From Saprospiraceae bacterium (GTDB lineage: Bacteria; Bacteroidota; Bacteroidia; Chitinophagales; Saprospiraceae): a stretch of DNA of 64,000 bases. The stretch is taken from contig JAEUUO010000028.1 of the NCBI GenBank assembly GCA_016787575.1, positions 1 through 64,000 on the forward strand. The letters run 5' to 3'. The notes under the pieces are model-generated. The model worked only from the letters and a program-made list of their open reading frames with translations. It searched no databases and was not told the origin of the DNA. Made by a program: the position numbers and the translations under genes. The first letter of the stretch is position 1; each line of letters opens with the position of its first letter. This document shows, one piece after another, positions 1 to 7,418 of the stretch.

Positions 1-1
1 G

Positions 2-691
2 ACCGTGATTTTTTGTTCATGCGGACAACAAAATGAAACTGTTGACAAAGGGCAAACTGAAAAGCAAAATTCACAGTCAGACAAAATCGAGAATACTGTA
101 TCCGACAAAAAAGACTATGAATTGGCAGACGAGTTTTTACATGAACTAAAAAATGCCAAGGCGGATACGATTATCTTTTATAAACGTACTTGCATTAACT
201 GCTGCGACTTCTACAATATTTTTTGGTCATCTAAAGGACGGAGACTTTTGACAAAATTCTATTTTGACTTTGACGACATGAAAACGCATTCAAAAACAAT
301 TAACCTGACAAATGACAATATCTTTGAAGTGCTTGGAGATAATTACAGCGAACTTAAAAGCTCTTCAATTAAAGAGAACTCCCACAAGCAAAAAGACGGC
401 ACATCAACTCTCACTGTGATTGACCATTATTGTTATGCACAAATGAGTATCTACACGACTCAAGACAGCATCATAACTGACAGAATGAAAGACCATGATT
501 TTGATAAATACACAGATTTTGGAATCTCTTTACCTGACAGAAAGGAAAAAAGAGAAACAAATGATAACTACTCCGCTAATATCAATTCTAAATGGAACAT
601 TTTATTGACAACCATAGAAAACGAAATTGCAAGTATGACAGAAACAGCCAATAGAGAGTTAGAAACTTTAAGGACAAAAAAAAGTGAATAG
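2..691 (+). CDS. Putative lipoprotein with CxxC motif, 5'-truncated by window edge
   Basis: The frame is open to the window edge. Its first visible residues (VIFCSCGQQ) look like the end of a lipoprotein signal peptide with the lipid-bearing Cys just before GQQ, so the true start is probably upstream and the internal GTG at 5 is not the start. About 225 residues are visible. After a charged low-complexity linker there is a thioredoxin-like stretch, IIFYKRTCINCCDFY, containing a CINC motif; a redox role is only a guess because the rest matches no family I recognise. The gene ends 10 bp before an attC-like palindrome and reads the same way as the following cassette-like genes. Probably anchored to the periplasmic or outer membrane face. 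Function unknown. Confidence 0.6.
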   Translation, partial: TVIFCSCGQQNETVDKGQTEKQNSQSDKIENTVSDKKDYELADEFLHELKNAKADTIIFYKRTCINCCDFYNIFWSSKGRRLLTKFYFDFDDMKTHSKTINLTNDNIFEVLGDNYSELKSSSIKENSHKQKDGTSTLTVIDHYCYAQMSIYTTQDSIITDRMKDHDFDKYTDFGISLPDRKEKRETNDNYSANINSKWNILLTTIENEIASMTETANRELETLRTKKSE

Positions 692-701
692 AAAAACTAC
701 C

Positions 702-831
702 GCTAACACGGGTTTTGCGTCAGGCGGGCTGACGTATCACTTGGGGCTTTGTGCATCTATTAAACTTTAGTATTAAATTGAAACTTTGTGCTCCGAAACC
801 CGCCCGAACGCAAAGCCCGAAACCGTTATCG
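702..831 (+). repeat. attC-like imperfect palindrome A
   Basis: Left arm 709-728 pairs with right arm 799-819 over about 20 bases with few mismatches (CGGG[T/C]TTTGCGT...GGCGGG). Outside the arms are a left GCTAAC box (702-707) and a right CGTTATCGC box, with GTT at 825-827. The loop contains two copies of CTTTGTGC. The layout (outer AAC/GTT boxes, inner complementary arms, variable loop, directly after a stop codon) is that of an integron cassette recombination site. The GTT box does not match the strict GTTRRRY consensus. No T-tract follows, so it is not a simple terminator. Confidence 0.55.
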
Positions 832-1000
832 CAGACTCATGGTGACTAAGCATGACGGACTTGCGGAATGACTTCTCCCTCGTAGCAAAGCGTAGCATTA
901 TTGGCGGACATCACTCGTTTGCAGTTGCGCTGTTTCTTAAAAAATAAATTTAAGATTAGAAAGTTATTATTTCTTTTGAGTTTGGATGCCATGAGCCCAC
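826..1000. other. ORF-less segment between two attC-like sites
   Basis: These ~175 bp lie between the right core of site A and the left box of site B. No reading frame longer than a few codons is convincing. The composition is mixed, with a GC-richer first half and an AT-rich second half. If the flanking palindromes are recombination sites, this would be an empty or non-coding cassette, or the remnant of one. It might carry a promoter or small RNA, but I see no clear TAnnTTTG box. Confidence 0.35.
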
Positions 1001-1096
1001 GATAACATGGTGCACATCGCAATACCGCTATTCATGTTCTCATTTCTTTTTAAATTTACGGAGCGGCACTGCGTCTGCACCAAGACCGTTAGGCAC
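1000..1096 (+). repeat. attC-like imperfect palindrome B
   Basis: The left side GATAACATGGTGCA...CCGC (1001-1027) pairs with the right side GCGGCACTGCG...CCAAGACCGTTAGGC (1063-1094). GTTAGGC at 1088-1094 fits the integron core consensus GTTRRRY exactly. The right arm is closely similar to that of site D (GCGTCT..GCCAAGACCGTTA), showing the two sites are related. The site ends 7 bp before the likely ATG of the next gene. Confidence 0.55.
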
Positions 1097-1102
1097 AATA
1101 AT

Positions 1103-2293
1103 ATGAAATCAACACTGGCAATGAAACATTACATAGCATTATTGGCACTTAGTTTTTGCATAACGACAGTGAGAGCAGACTATGGGTATATGAATCTTTG
1201 CGAAATGGTTCAGAAAGCTGATTATGGTGCATTAGGAACAATAGTAAAAATTGACAAAAATTATTTTTACTTAAAGGTTGACAAATACGTGTTAAACAAT
1301 CTTGAAATTGATACATTGCCAATTATTAAATTTGAAAGTTGGGCTTGTGCAAAACGATTTTCTGAATACAAAGTAGGACAAAAGGAAATTGTTTTTTTTA
1401 GAAAGAGTAATTATGTTATTGACGATTTCGAATTAATTGGTTACGGAGGAGGCGATGAGTATGAGCTGCCAATTTTTAATGACACAATAAAATATCAAAG
1501 TAGTTATGGAAAATTGGATAGTTACAGCCTTAACAATTTTTTAATTGCAATCAATGATTACGATAAACTAACCGAAAATATTAGAGGGACTTCAAAAGAA
1601 ATAAGCACAAAAGACATTGATGCTTTTACAAAAAAATCATCTTTACATAAACTACTAATTAAATGTAAAGGTTCTAAACAAGCCAAAGACTTTGAAATTC
1701 CCGACAGGGGTATCATTATGAATTTAGAACGAAATTACCTTTATGAAGACTATGAAAACAAAATTTTCGTTAGCAATTTAACAAGTGACAGTATTTATTT
1801 GACAGTAGATGATGCAGAAGTTTGGAAGGAGGGGAATTATTTTGTTGTAAAACCAAAAAGTGGGTGGACAAGACGATGGCTAAATGTTTATTCAAATAAA
1901 GCAAAAGATGAACACGATGTATTATTAAATCAAATCTTTGAAGTAATAGATTTACCTGTACCAACAATATATTTCGGACATTCTACAAAAGATACAATTG
2001 CCTTCTCATATTACAGAGATGCCGTACCAACAGTTGGCTATTATTTAGACGACTTACATAAAGACGAATACTTAGATTACAAATTATTGAGTTACGAATA
2101 TCAAGTTACTTCAAACAATTTTAGCGAGACTTTCAAAATCAAATCTGAATATGGAACGAAAGAATTTCAAGAGAGAATTAGATATTTAAAATCAGGGGAC
2201 AAAATTACTATGAGCAACATTTTTGTACTTTATCCAAACAATATAGTGAAGAAAATTAATAATAGGACAGTTATAATAAAGAAAGAAAAATGA
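1103..2293 (+). CDS. Hypothetical secreted protein with possible GldM-like C-terminal domain
   Basis: The frame is open from 1007, but that part overlaps palindrome B, so I place the start at ATG 1103; ATG 1121 is equally possible. A signal peptide is clear (MKHYIALLALSFCITTVRA, cut before DYG). The first ~130 residues after it (GALGTIVKID, KVGQKEIVFF) resemble small secreted beta-barrel domains of the NTR/TIMP type, but only weakly. The last ~120 residues (pattern around SGDKITMSNIFVLYPNN) resemble the C-terminal domain of the gliding/secretion protein GldM; this is inference from pattern only. It is the single gene of its cassette-like unit, between sites B and C. No catalytic motif is visible. 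Confidence 0.65.
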   Translation: MKSTLAMKHYIALLALSFCITTVRADYGYMNLCEMVQKADYGALGTIVKIDKNYFYLKVDKYVLNNLEIDTLPIIKFESWACAKRFSEYKVGQKEIVFFRKSNYVIDDFELIGYGGGDEYELPIFNDTIKYQSSYGKLDSYSLNNFLIAINDYDKLTENIRGTSKEISTKDIDAFTKKSSLHKLLIKCKGSKQAKDFEIPDRGIIMNLERNYLYEDYENKIFVSNLTSDSIYLTVDDAEVWKEGNYFVVKPKSGWTRRWLNVYSNKAKDEHDVLLNQIFEVIDLPVPTIYFGHSTKDTIAFSYYRDAVPTVGYYLDDLHKDEYLDYKLLSYEYQVTSNNFSETFKIKSEYGTKEFQERIRYLKSGDKITMSNIFVLYPNNIVKKINNRTVIIKKEK

Positions 2294-2303
2294 GAAATAC
2301 TGT

Positions 2304-2433
2304 GCCTAACATTGTACTTGCGAACATACCGCCAAATATCATAAATTTTCACTGTTGGCTCTTAATGAAAATATTTCTTACTTTTGGCTTTGGTGCAAGT
2401 GGCGGCACGTCGCAAGTACCTCTCCGTTATCGG
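2304..2433 (+). repeat. attC-like imperfect palindrome C
   Basis: The best-formed site. GCCTAAC at 2304-2310 fits the integron R'' consensus RYYYAAC exactly. GTACTTGCGA pairs perfectly with TCGCAAGTAC near 2411-2420, and further in CCGCC pairs with GGCGG. The right core is CGTTATCGGCAC with GTT at 2426-2428, mirroring the left GTGCCTAAC with one inserted base. It lies 10 bp after the upstream stop codon and 22 bp before the next ATG. Confidence 0.6.
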
Positions 2434-2454
2434 CACACTAAGATTGCTTACTAA

Positions 2455-3015
2455 ATGAATAATTGCAAAAACATATTATCGTTAATTGTAAGTTTGGTTA
2501 TTGGATGTTCATCGCCAAAACTAATTATGCAAAATCCGGACAATCAGATCACACTTCCTAAAGTTATTTGCCGCTTTATAGCCATAGATGACACGAAATT
2601 TCCAAAAATAGAAAGCAAGATTGATAATTTTAGAATTATTATCGACTCATCATTAATTCAATCTAAAGTATCGGGACAAATTTACGGGAAAGATAGTACA
2701 GATTTTCATACTGGGCGTGATCCAATAGTTTATGCCAAGCTAGAATTAATTAGCTTTAACAAAAGAGATACTGTTTCTGCCCTCACGGATTTTGGTGGTA
2801 ATTATTCAATTTTAACCAATATTGGGGAGTATGAAATCATTGCCTCGTTTCCTATTAAAAATTCTAATTTTTCTTTTTACAATAAATTACATATATCTAC
2901 TGTAAAAATTAATAAATATGAGACCATAACCTTAAACATAACACTTGGACAAGGTCAAGGAATCACATTTATCAATGGAGATAGTTTAATAAATGCAACT
3001 AGTATAAAATACTAA
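2455..3015 (+). CDS. Small lipoprotein with carboxypeptidase-regulatory-like fold
   Basis: 186 residues. A lipoprotein signal peptide with lipobox VIGC near residue 18 is followed by a short linker. The centre (QIYGKD...PIVYAKLELISFNKRDTVSALTDFGGNYSI) has the pattern of the CarboxypepD_reg-like beta-sandwich: a strand, a 'gA.v.l....t.TD..G.Y.i' core and a final strand. Stand-alone proteins of this type are common surface or periplasmic lipoproteins in Bacteroidota with no defined substrate. It is the only gene between palindromes C and D, and its ATG is 27 bp from the presumed crossover base, as expected for a compact cassette. Specific function unknown. Confidence 0.65.
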   Translation: MNNCKNILSLIVSLVIGCSSPKLIMQNPDNQITLPKVICRFIAIDDTKFPKIESKIDNFRIIIDSSLIQSKVSGQIYGKDSTDFHTGRDPIVYAKLELISFNKRDTVSALTDFGGNYSILTNIGEYEIIASFPIKNSNFSFYNKLHISTVKINKYETITLNITLGQGQGITFINGDSLINATSIKY

Positions 3016-3030
3016 CAAGAAAAAGTGTGC

Positions 3031-3165
3031 TGATAACAGGCTGTACACTCTACACCACTTGGTATAATATGATTCTCTTTCAATTTTTTCTGTAATTAAA
3101 AATTATTTTTTACATTTGGCTACCAATGCTTAATGGTGCAGCGTCTATGCCAAGACCGTTATGCG
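3031..3165 (+). repeat. attC-like imperfect palindrome D (degenerate)
   Basis: The left box TGATAAC (3031-3037) and following arm pair only patchily with the right arm 3134-3157, but the right end CCAAGACCGTTATGCG is nearly the same as in site B, and the spacing from the upstream stop codon is typical. Just downstream is ATGCTTGGGCGACC, which recurs after site G as ATGCTTGGTCGACC. The arms have diverged more than in A, C or E. Confidence 0.45.
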
Positions 3166-3288
3166 TCATGCTTGGGCGACCTGATAACTCTGAACTGGGG
3201 TGTAAGAAATTAACTTTAACAAACTAAAAGTAAAAAACGGGGAAGCTAAAAACCGAATAGAGTAAGCAAAATTTTAAATCTAACACCA

Positions 3289-3828
3289 ATGCGTAAATCA
3301 ATTCTGAACACAATTGGACGGACGAACCATTTTATCCTGACTGGATTTTTTTTATTAATGCTTGCAAGCTGCGGCATCGAGTCAAACAAAGATGCTGCGA
3401 CTTCAACCGCTGACCTGATGGCGGCAGCTAACGAACTAGACAGTTTGTTTCTGGTTGCATTCAACAACGGAGATGCAGAAGCAATTATGAAACTGCATTG
3501 GAACAGTCCTGACTTGCGTGCTTATCCTCCTGGAGAAATGCAGTTGAACGGGTTTGATGCTGTGAAAGCTAGTTATGTAAGGGACTTTGCAATGAGCAAA
3601 GGAGCTAAACTTGAATACACCAATGCTAATAATATTCCTTTTGCAGACGGGGTAGTTGGTTATGGAACATTCAAATGGACAATGCCAATGGAGGGAAGCG
3701 AACCAATGGTGTTTGAAGGAAGATACACTGAAGTGAAAGCAATGAAAGACGGAAAAATGGTTATCGTAGTTGACCATACTTCAATGCCAATGCCACCACC
3801 TCCCGCTGACTCAACTCAAACTAAATAG
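3289..3828 (+). CDS. Lipoprotein with NTF2-like (SnoaL/DUF4440) domain
   Basis: 179 residues. The N-terminus has a lipoprotein signal with lipobox LASC, giving a mature Cys near residue 28. The remainder reads as a cone-shaped NTF2-like fold: a first helix (AANELDSLFLVAFNNGDAEA), the family-typical 'hW..d....pPGe....G.dav...y..', then strands ending in a HTSMPMP tail. Relatives include the DUF4440/SnoaL-like proteins, which range from ketosteroid isomerase-like enzymes to ligand binders; catalytic residues cannot be assigned here. Single gene between palindromes D and E. It is richer in GAC Asp codons than the core genes. Confidence 0.7.
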   Translation: MRKSILNTIGRTNHFILTGFFLLMLASCGIESNKDAATSTADLMAAANELDSLFLVAFNNGDAEAIMKLHWNSPDLRAYPPGEMQLNGFDAVKASYVRDFAMSKGAKLEYTNANNIPFADGVVGYGTFKWTMPMEGSEPMVFEGRYTEVKAMKDGKMVIVVDHTSMPMPPPPADSTQTK

Positions 3829-3890
3829 CATATTAGTCAAACTTTAGTGCGAACATTAAAAAGTTGTTCTTAGAACAAGTAGTAGCACAA

Positions 3891-4026
3891 ACGCATAAAA
3901 GCACATTTGCAATAGGCGGGGTTTTGTACTCTGCAGACAGTTTTTGGGCAGCGGAAAATTTTGTGCTTCGTATAAATATAAGTGGTAAAAATCCCACCCA
4001 TCGCAAATCTGCAAACCGTTAGCAGA
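3891..4026 (+). repeat. attC-like imperfect palindrome E
   Basis: The left arm (3901-3925, GCACATTTGC then AATAGGCGGGGTTTT) pairs with the right arm (3986-4013, AAAATCCCACCCATCGC then AAATCTGC) over about 25 positions if G-T pairs are allowed. The right core is AACCGTTAGCAG with GTT at 4018-4020. The loop holds CAGACAGTTTTTGGGC and TTTTGTGCTTCGTATAAA, both of which recur in site F, so E and F share ancestry although their outer arms differ. Confidence 0.55.
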
Positions 4027-4091
4027 AACCCTATGGAATGACACAAATAATATAGAAAGACATAAACAGATACAATTAAATATCTAAAATT

Positions 4092-4904
4092 ATGACAACA
4101 TTAAAAAATATTACTGCATCTGCTTTTTTCGCATTAGCATTAATGAACAATTCAAGTGGACAAAATAACTCACTTGCTGATACATATATTTTGCAAGCAA
4201 ACGATTTTAAGAAAAATATGAAACAAGACAGTGCATTAGTTTACTTTGAAAAAGCATCTGTCGAATTCCAAAAACACGGGAACATAGAAAAATTTGTAGA
4301 CGTATACAATCAAATAGGAATCATTCTAACAAGGCAAGACAAATATGAAAAAGCTAAAGCCTATTTAGATAAGGCTTTATCAACGGGGCTTTCTACACTT
4401 GATACAAACAATCTAGTAATTGCAACGACCTATATTAGCTTGGGTGTAATTTATAATGCGGAAGAAAATTACGACCAATCTTTAAATTGCCATTACAAAG
4501 CCCTTTCGATTCGATTGCTGAAACTGGAAGAAAATAATGCTGAAGTTGCAACAAGTTATGGAAACATAGGAAATGTCCACCGTAACAATAAGGAATTTGA
4601 CAAATCTATTAATGCTCACTTAAAAGCAATGAAAATCAGGGAAAAAGTTTTTGGGCTAGAAAGTGTAGGGATTATTGAATCTTATTTGGGTCTGGGAAAT
4701 ACTTACAGGGAGATCAAAGATTATGATGCCTCATTGGAGTATTTTGAAAAAGCATTAAGAAATAAAATTATTCAACGTGGGGAAGGACATAAGGATTTAG
4801 TGAAGTTTTATAAATATATCAGTGATGTATATTATTTGAAGGAAAACAAATTGAAAGGAGACGAATACAAAATTAAATACGAAGAAATTGAAAGGAAATC
4901 ATAA
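4092..4904 (+). CDS. Secreted tetratricopeptide-repeat protein
   Basis: 270 residues with an N-terminal signal peptide ending near NNSSGQ. From about residue 28 to the end it consists of TPR-type helical pairs: 'ALVYFEKASVEFQKHG', 'YEKAKAYLDKALS', 'YDQSLNCHYKALSI', 'FDKSINAHLKAMKI', 'YDASLEYFEKALR'. At least five units of about 40 residues are visible, the longer form also seen in kinesin-light-chain-like TPRs. TPR proteins are binding scaffolds; the partner is unknown. There is no histidine kinase or helix-turn-helix extension after the repeats, unlike many Bacteroidota TPR sensors. It is the only gene between sites E and F. Confidence 0.8.
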   Translation: MTTLKNITASAFFALALMNNSSGQNNSLADTYILQANDFKKNMKQDSALVYFEKASVEFQKHGNIEKFVDVYNQIGIILTRQDKYEKAKAYLDKALSTGLSTLDTNNLVIATTYISLGVIYNAEENYDQSLNCHYKALSIRLLKLEENNAEVATSYGNIGNVHRNNKEFDKSINAHLKAMKIREKVFGLESVGIIESYLGLGNTYREIKDYDASLEYFEKALRNKIIQRGEGHKDLVKFYKYISDVYYLKENKLKGDEYKIKYEEIERKS

Positions 4905-4930
4905 TAATATGCATTGGCCAAGCTAGGGCA

Positions 4931-5064
4931 TCTGTTATCAGCACCTACAAGAAATTGGCGGTTCAGTGGTTAAATGAAGTTTTGTGCTTCGTATAAAGTT
5001 CACCGCTGTCAGACAGTTTTGCGCTTCGTAATCGCCAACTTCTTGCAGCCGCAAAACGTTTCCA
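4931..5064 (+). repeat. attC-like imperfect palindrome F
   Basis: Left CTACAAGAAATTGGCG (4946-4960) pairs with right CGCCAACTTCTTGCAG (5033-5048), about 14 pairs. A second inner pair CAGTGG/CCGCTG is present. The core is AAAACGTTTCC with GTT at 5058-5060. The loop contains TTTTGTGCTTCGTATAAA, as in site E, and a related TTTTGCGCTTCGTAA. Confidence 0.5.
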
Positions 5065-5089
5065 AAGTTAGATTGACAAAATAATATCT

Positions 5090-5959
5090 ATGACAAAATT
5101 ACTTCCGACATTTACACTTGTACTTCTATTAATCGGTTGCGACCGTTCAGTCGACAAAAAAACTTACACCGACAAGAAAGAAGTTGCAGACAATCCTGCT
5201 ACGTTTTTTTCTAGAAACGTAGGCGACACATTTTCCATTTTCATCAGTTTACCTACGGACTATGATTCAAAAAGGAATATTAAGTATTCAGTTATATATC
5301 TACTCGACGCCAACCTTTATTTTGACATTGTTGCCGCAACCCTCAAAAAATATTCAGAAGTTGGCATACTCCCATCTGCTGTTTTAGTTGGCATTGGCTA
5401 CAAAACCATTCAAACAATGGATTCGTTGCGTAACAGAGATTTTACTTATCCCGCAGCAATTCCCGAATATGAAATGAGCGTAAGCGGTAATGCCGATAAA
5501 TTCTTATCATTTATTCTAAATGAACTTGTGCCAGAAATTGACACAAAATATTCAGTTGACAAAAATAGTCGTGTTTTATTTGGACATTCGTTGGGTGGTT
5601 ACTTTACCCTTTACGCACTCTATCAAAATTTATTAAGTAAAAATGGTGCTTTCTCAGCTTATATTTCTGCGAGTCCCTCGACACATTACAATCATAACTA
5701 CATCCTTGACGAATTGGCAAAACTAAACATAGTCAATGTACCAAAAATCAAATCCTATATAACATTTGGCGGACTTGAAGACGAGGAAGATGAAGATTCA
5801 TCGCAGCTTAAAACTGACAAGGTATTTTTATCTCTTGAAAAATCATTTAAAAATAAAATTACATACAAAGGTGACACTTATTCTAATCTTGGACATATGG
5901 ATACTCCTTTGCCAACCTTCATTAAAGGTTTGGTGTGGATACTTAATAATGAGCAATAA
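5090..5959 (+). CDS. Alpha/beta-hydrolase lipoprotein, putative esterase (siderophore-esterase-like)
   Basis: 289 residues. A lipoprotein signal with lipobox LIGC places it at the cell envelope. It matches the putative esterase family that includes IroE/Fes-type siderophore esterases and esterase D: 'YSVIYLLDANLYF' (strand and oxyanion region, residues ~66-78), 'AVLVGIGY' (~97-104) and the nucleophile elbow GHSLGG with Ser167. The likely acid lies in the Asp/Glu-rich stretch FGGLEDEEDED, and the His in 'SNLGHMDTPLP' (His ~271), so the triad appears complete. Substrate unknown; nothing nearby suggests siderophore transport. Single gene of its unit, between sites F and G, starting 30 bp after the core of F. 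Confidence 0.75.
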   Translation: MTKLLPTFTLVLLLIGCDRSVDKKTYTDKKEVADNPATFFSRNVGDTFSIFISLPTDYDSKRNIKYSVIYLLDANLYFDIVAATLKKYSEVGILPSAVLVGIGYKTIQTMDSLRNRDFTYPAAIPEYEMSVSGNADKFLSFILNELVPEIDTKYSVDKNSRVLFGHSLGGYFTLYALYQNLLSKNGAFSAYISASPSTHYNHNYILDELAKLNIVNVPKIKSYITFGGLEDEEDEDSSQLKTDKVFLSLEKSFKNKITYKGDTYSNLGHMDTPLPTFIKGLVWILNNEQ

Positions 5960-5969
5960 AGCTGCAACT

Positions 5970-6066
5970 GCTATCAGCGAAGCTTGCGCTATTTTTTATG
6001 GGTTAACTCTCAACTGTTTAACTTGGACTTAGTAAACAATAGACCGCGTTTCACAAACGTTAGAAG
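5970..6066 (+). repeat. attC-like imperfect palindrome G
   Basis: Left GCTATCAGCGAAGCTTGCGCTATT (5970-5993) pairs with right AATAGACCGCG...TTTCAC (6038-6054) with small bulges. The core is CAAACGTTAGAAG with GTT at 6059-6061, followed by GTTATGCTTGGTCGACC, which resembles the sequence after site D. It is the last convincing site in the series. Confidence 0.5.
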
Positions 6067-6143
6067 TTATGCTTGGTCGACCACGAAACTGTTGAGCAGG
6101 CTGAAAGAGACAGATAAATACGAATGACATTTGAAGACGAAAT

Positions 6144-6695
6144 ATGAGAAAAGTAATTGCAGCAACTAATATTACAATTGACGGAGTCTATGACCACACA
6201 GAAGGGCTGGCAGACGAAGAAATACACCAACACTACGCTAATCTATTAGACAGTGCCGACCTTATTCTTTATGGTAGAACGACTTATCAACTAATGCAAT
6301 ACTGGCAGACAATATTGACAAACCCATCGGGCGAAAAAACAGCGGACGATTTTGCCATTGCAATAGACAAAATTCCAAAAATTGTTTTTTCTCACACACT
6401 CAATAACACGGGTTGGGATACTGCAAAACTTGCAACTAAATCATTAGACAGTTTTGTTAGAGAATTAAAGCAACAATCTGGAAAGGACATCTTTGTTGGC
6501 AGTAGGAGTTTAATAATGCAACTTATGAACCTAAATTTAATTGACGAATACCAACTTTGTATTCAACCTGTTATTGCCGGGAAAGGTTCGCAATTGTTTA
6601 ACAATGTAAAAGAAAGGTCTATCCTTAAACTTACAAAGACTAAGAGCTTTACTAACGGAGCTATAATCCTATATTACGAACCGACCTTAAAATGA
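6144..6695 (+). CDS. Dihydrofolate reductase-like / RibD C-terminal domain protein
   Basis: 183 residues, the usual length for stand-alone RibD_C/DHFR-fold reductases. Visible features are the N-terminal strand 'MRKVIAATNITIDGVYD', 'LILYGRTTYQLMQYW' (residues ~42-56, the NADPH-binding 'GR.T..' motif), 'KIVFSHTL' and 'GKDIFVGSRSLIMQLMNLNLIDEYQLCIQPVIAGKGSQLF' in the last third. Such proteins probably reduce an unidentified small molecule with NAD(P)H; no riboflavin deaminase domain is fused. They are frequent in mobile and accessory regions. Ten of its twelve Asp codons are GAC, against six of nineteen in core gene pdxJ, which supports a foreign origin. No signal peptide, so cytoplasmic. Confidence 0.8.
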   Translation: MRKVIAATNITIDGVYDHTEGLADEEIHQHYANLLDSADLILYGRTTYQLMQYWQTILTNPSGEKTADDFAIAIDKIPKIVFSHTLNNTGWDTAKLATKSLDSFVRELKQQSGKDIFVGSRSLIMQLMNLNLIDEYQLCIQPVIAGKGSQLFNNVKERSILKLTKTKSFTNGAIILYYEPTLK

Positions 6696-6953
6696 CAGCA
6701 AACACAGACCGAAACCCATTCGTGAACAGAAAGCACGCTCCGCAAATAAAATAATTGAATCATTTGGGCTTTATCGGTAGGCAGCAAGGCGTGGTTTAGC
6801 TTCGCAAATTTAAAGCATCCCAATTGCTGCTATATTGCTTCTCTTCGTTACTTTTACAAAATGAATCCTTTGAGATTCTAAGCTCAAACAGGTGCAAATA
6901 ATCGAACATAAGCAGTAAAAGTAATTACACGTCTGACAATTAAATTGACGATC
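6696..6953. other. Intergenic spacer, possible decayed palindrome
   Basis: No reading frame is convincing. ATTTGGGCTTT (near 6763) could pair with AAAGCATCCCAAT (near 6811-6823), but the CGTT core seen at sites A-G is missing, so I do not count it as an attC-like site. Confidence 0.3.
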
Positions 6954-7418
6954 ATGAAGAAACCTATTTTAATAGCCTTGACTCTTGCGACAACCTTTAT
7001 GCTCGGTTTCGCCTTTAATTCAGTAACAACAAAAAATAACAACAATAATATGAAAAGAGTAACAGGTATCGGGGGTGTTTTTTTTAAATGCAAAGACCCA
7101 AAAGCGACAACAGAATGGTATCAAAAACACCTTGGGTTAGACACAAATCCATATGGTGCGACATTTGAATGGTATGAAAAGCCAGACAGTACAACAAAGG
7201 CCCAGACGCAATGGACGCCATTTAAACAGGACTCAAAATACTTTGACAAGGACTTTATGATTAATTACAGAGTAGAAAACTTGGAAGTACTTATTGAAGA
7301 ATTGAAAAAAGAAGGTGTAACCATAGTTGACAAAATGGAAACATATGACTATGGAAAATTTATTCATATTCTTGACGGAGAAGGAAACAAAATTCAACTT
7401 TGGGAAGCGAAGGACTAA
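6954..7418 (+). CDS. VOC (glyoxalase/bleomycin-resistance fold) protein with N-terminal signal
   Basis: The frame opens at a TTG (6945); I chose ATG 6954, which begins a typical signal or anchor segment (MKKPILIALTLATTFMLGFAF). A second Met before KRVTGIGG may be the start of the ancestral cytosolic form. From there one VOC module pair is visible: 'GGVFFKCKDPKATTEWYQKHLGL', then 'INYRVENLEVLIEELKKEGV' and the closing 'KFIHILDGEGNKIQLWEA' with a conserved Glu. Family members include glyoxalase I, dioxygenases and drug-binding proteins; metal ligands cannot be assigned safely. Export of a VOC protein is less usual. Same strand as the preceding units but without a clear palindrome after it. Confidence 0.75.
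   Translation: MKKPILIALTLATTFMLGFAFNSVTTKNNNNNMKRVTGIGGVFFKCKDPKATTEWYQKHLGLDTNPYGATFEWYEKPDSTTKAQTQWTPFKQDSKYFDKDFMINYRVENLEVLIEELKKEGVTIVDKMETYDYGKFIHILDGEGNKIQLWEAKD

Noticed and set aside
1007..1102. N-terminal extension of the hypothetical secreted protein
   Set aside because: It lies inside palindrome B, and a signal peptide begins only at 1103-1121.
3246..3467. Minus-strand ORFs opposite the NTF2-like gene
   Set aside because: Antisense shadows; the + strand frame has a lipoprotein signal and a known fold.
5766..6032. ORF overlapping the end of the esterase gene
   Set aside because: Alternative frame of the esterase that runs into palindrome G; no protein-like features.
702..6066. 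Palindromes as simple Rho-independent terminators or REP elements
   Set aside because: They lack T-tracts, their arms are 50-80 bp apart, and arm sequences differ between sites while the outer AAC/GTT boxes are kept. REP-type elements would share sequence.
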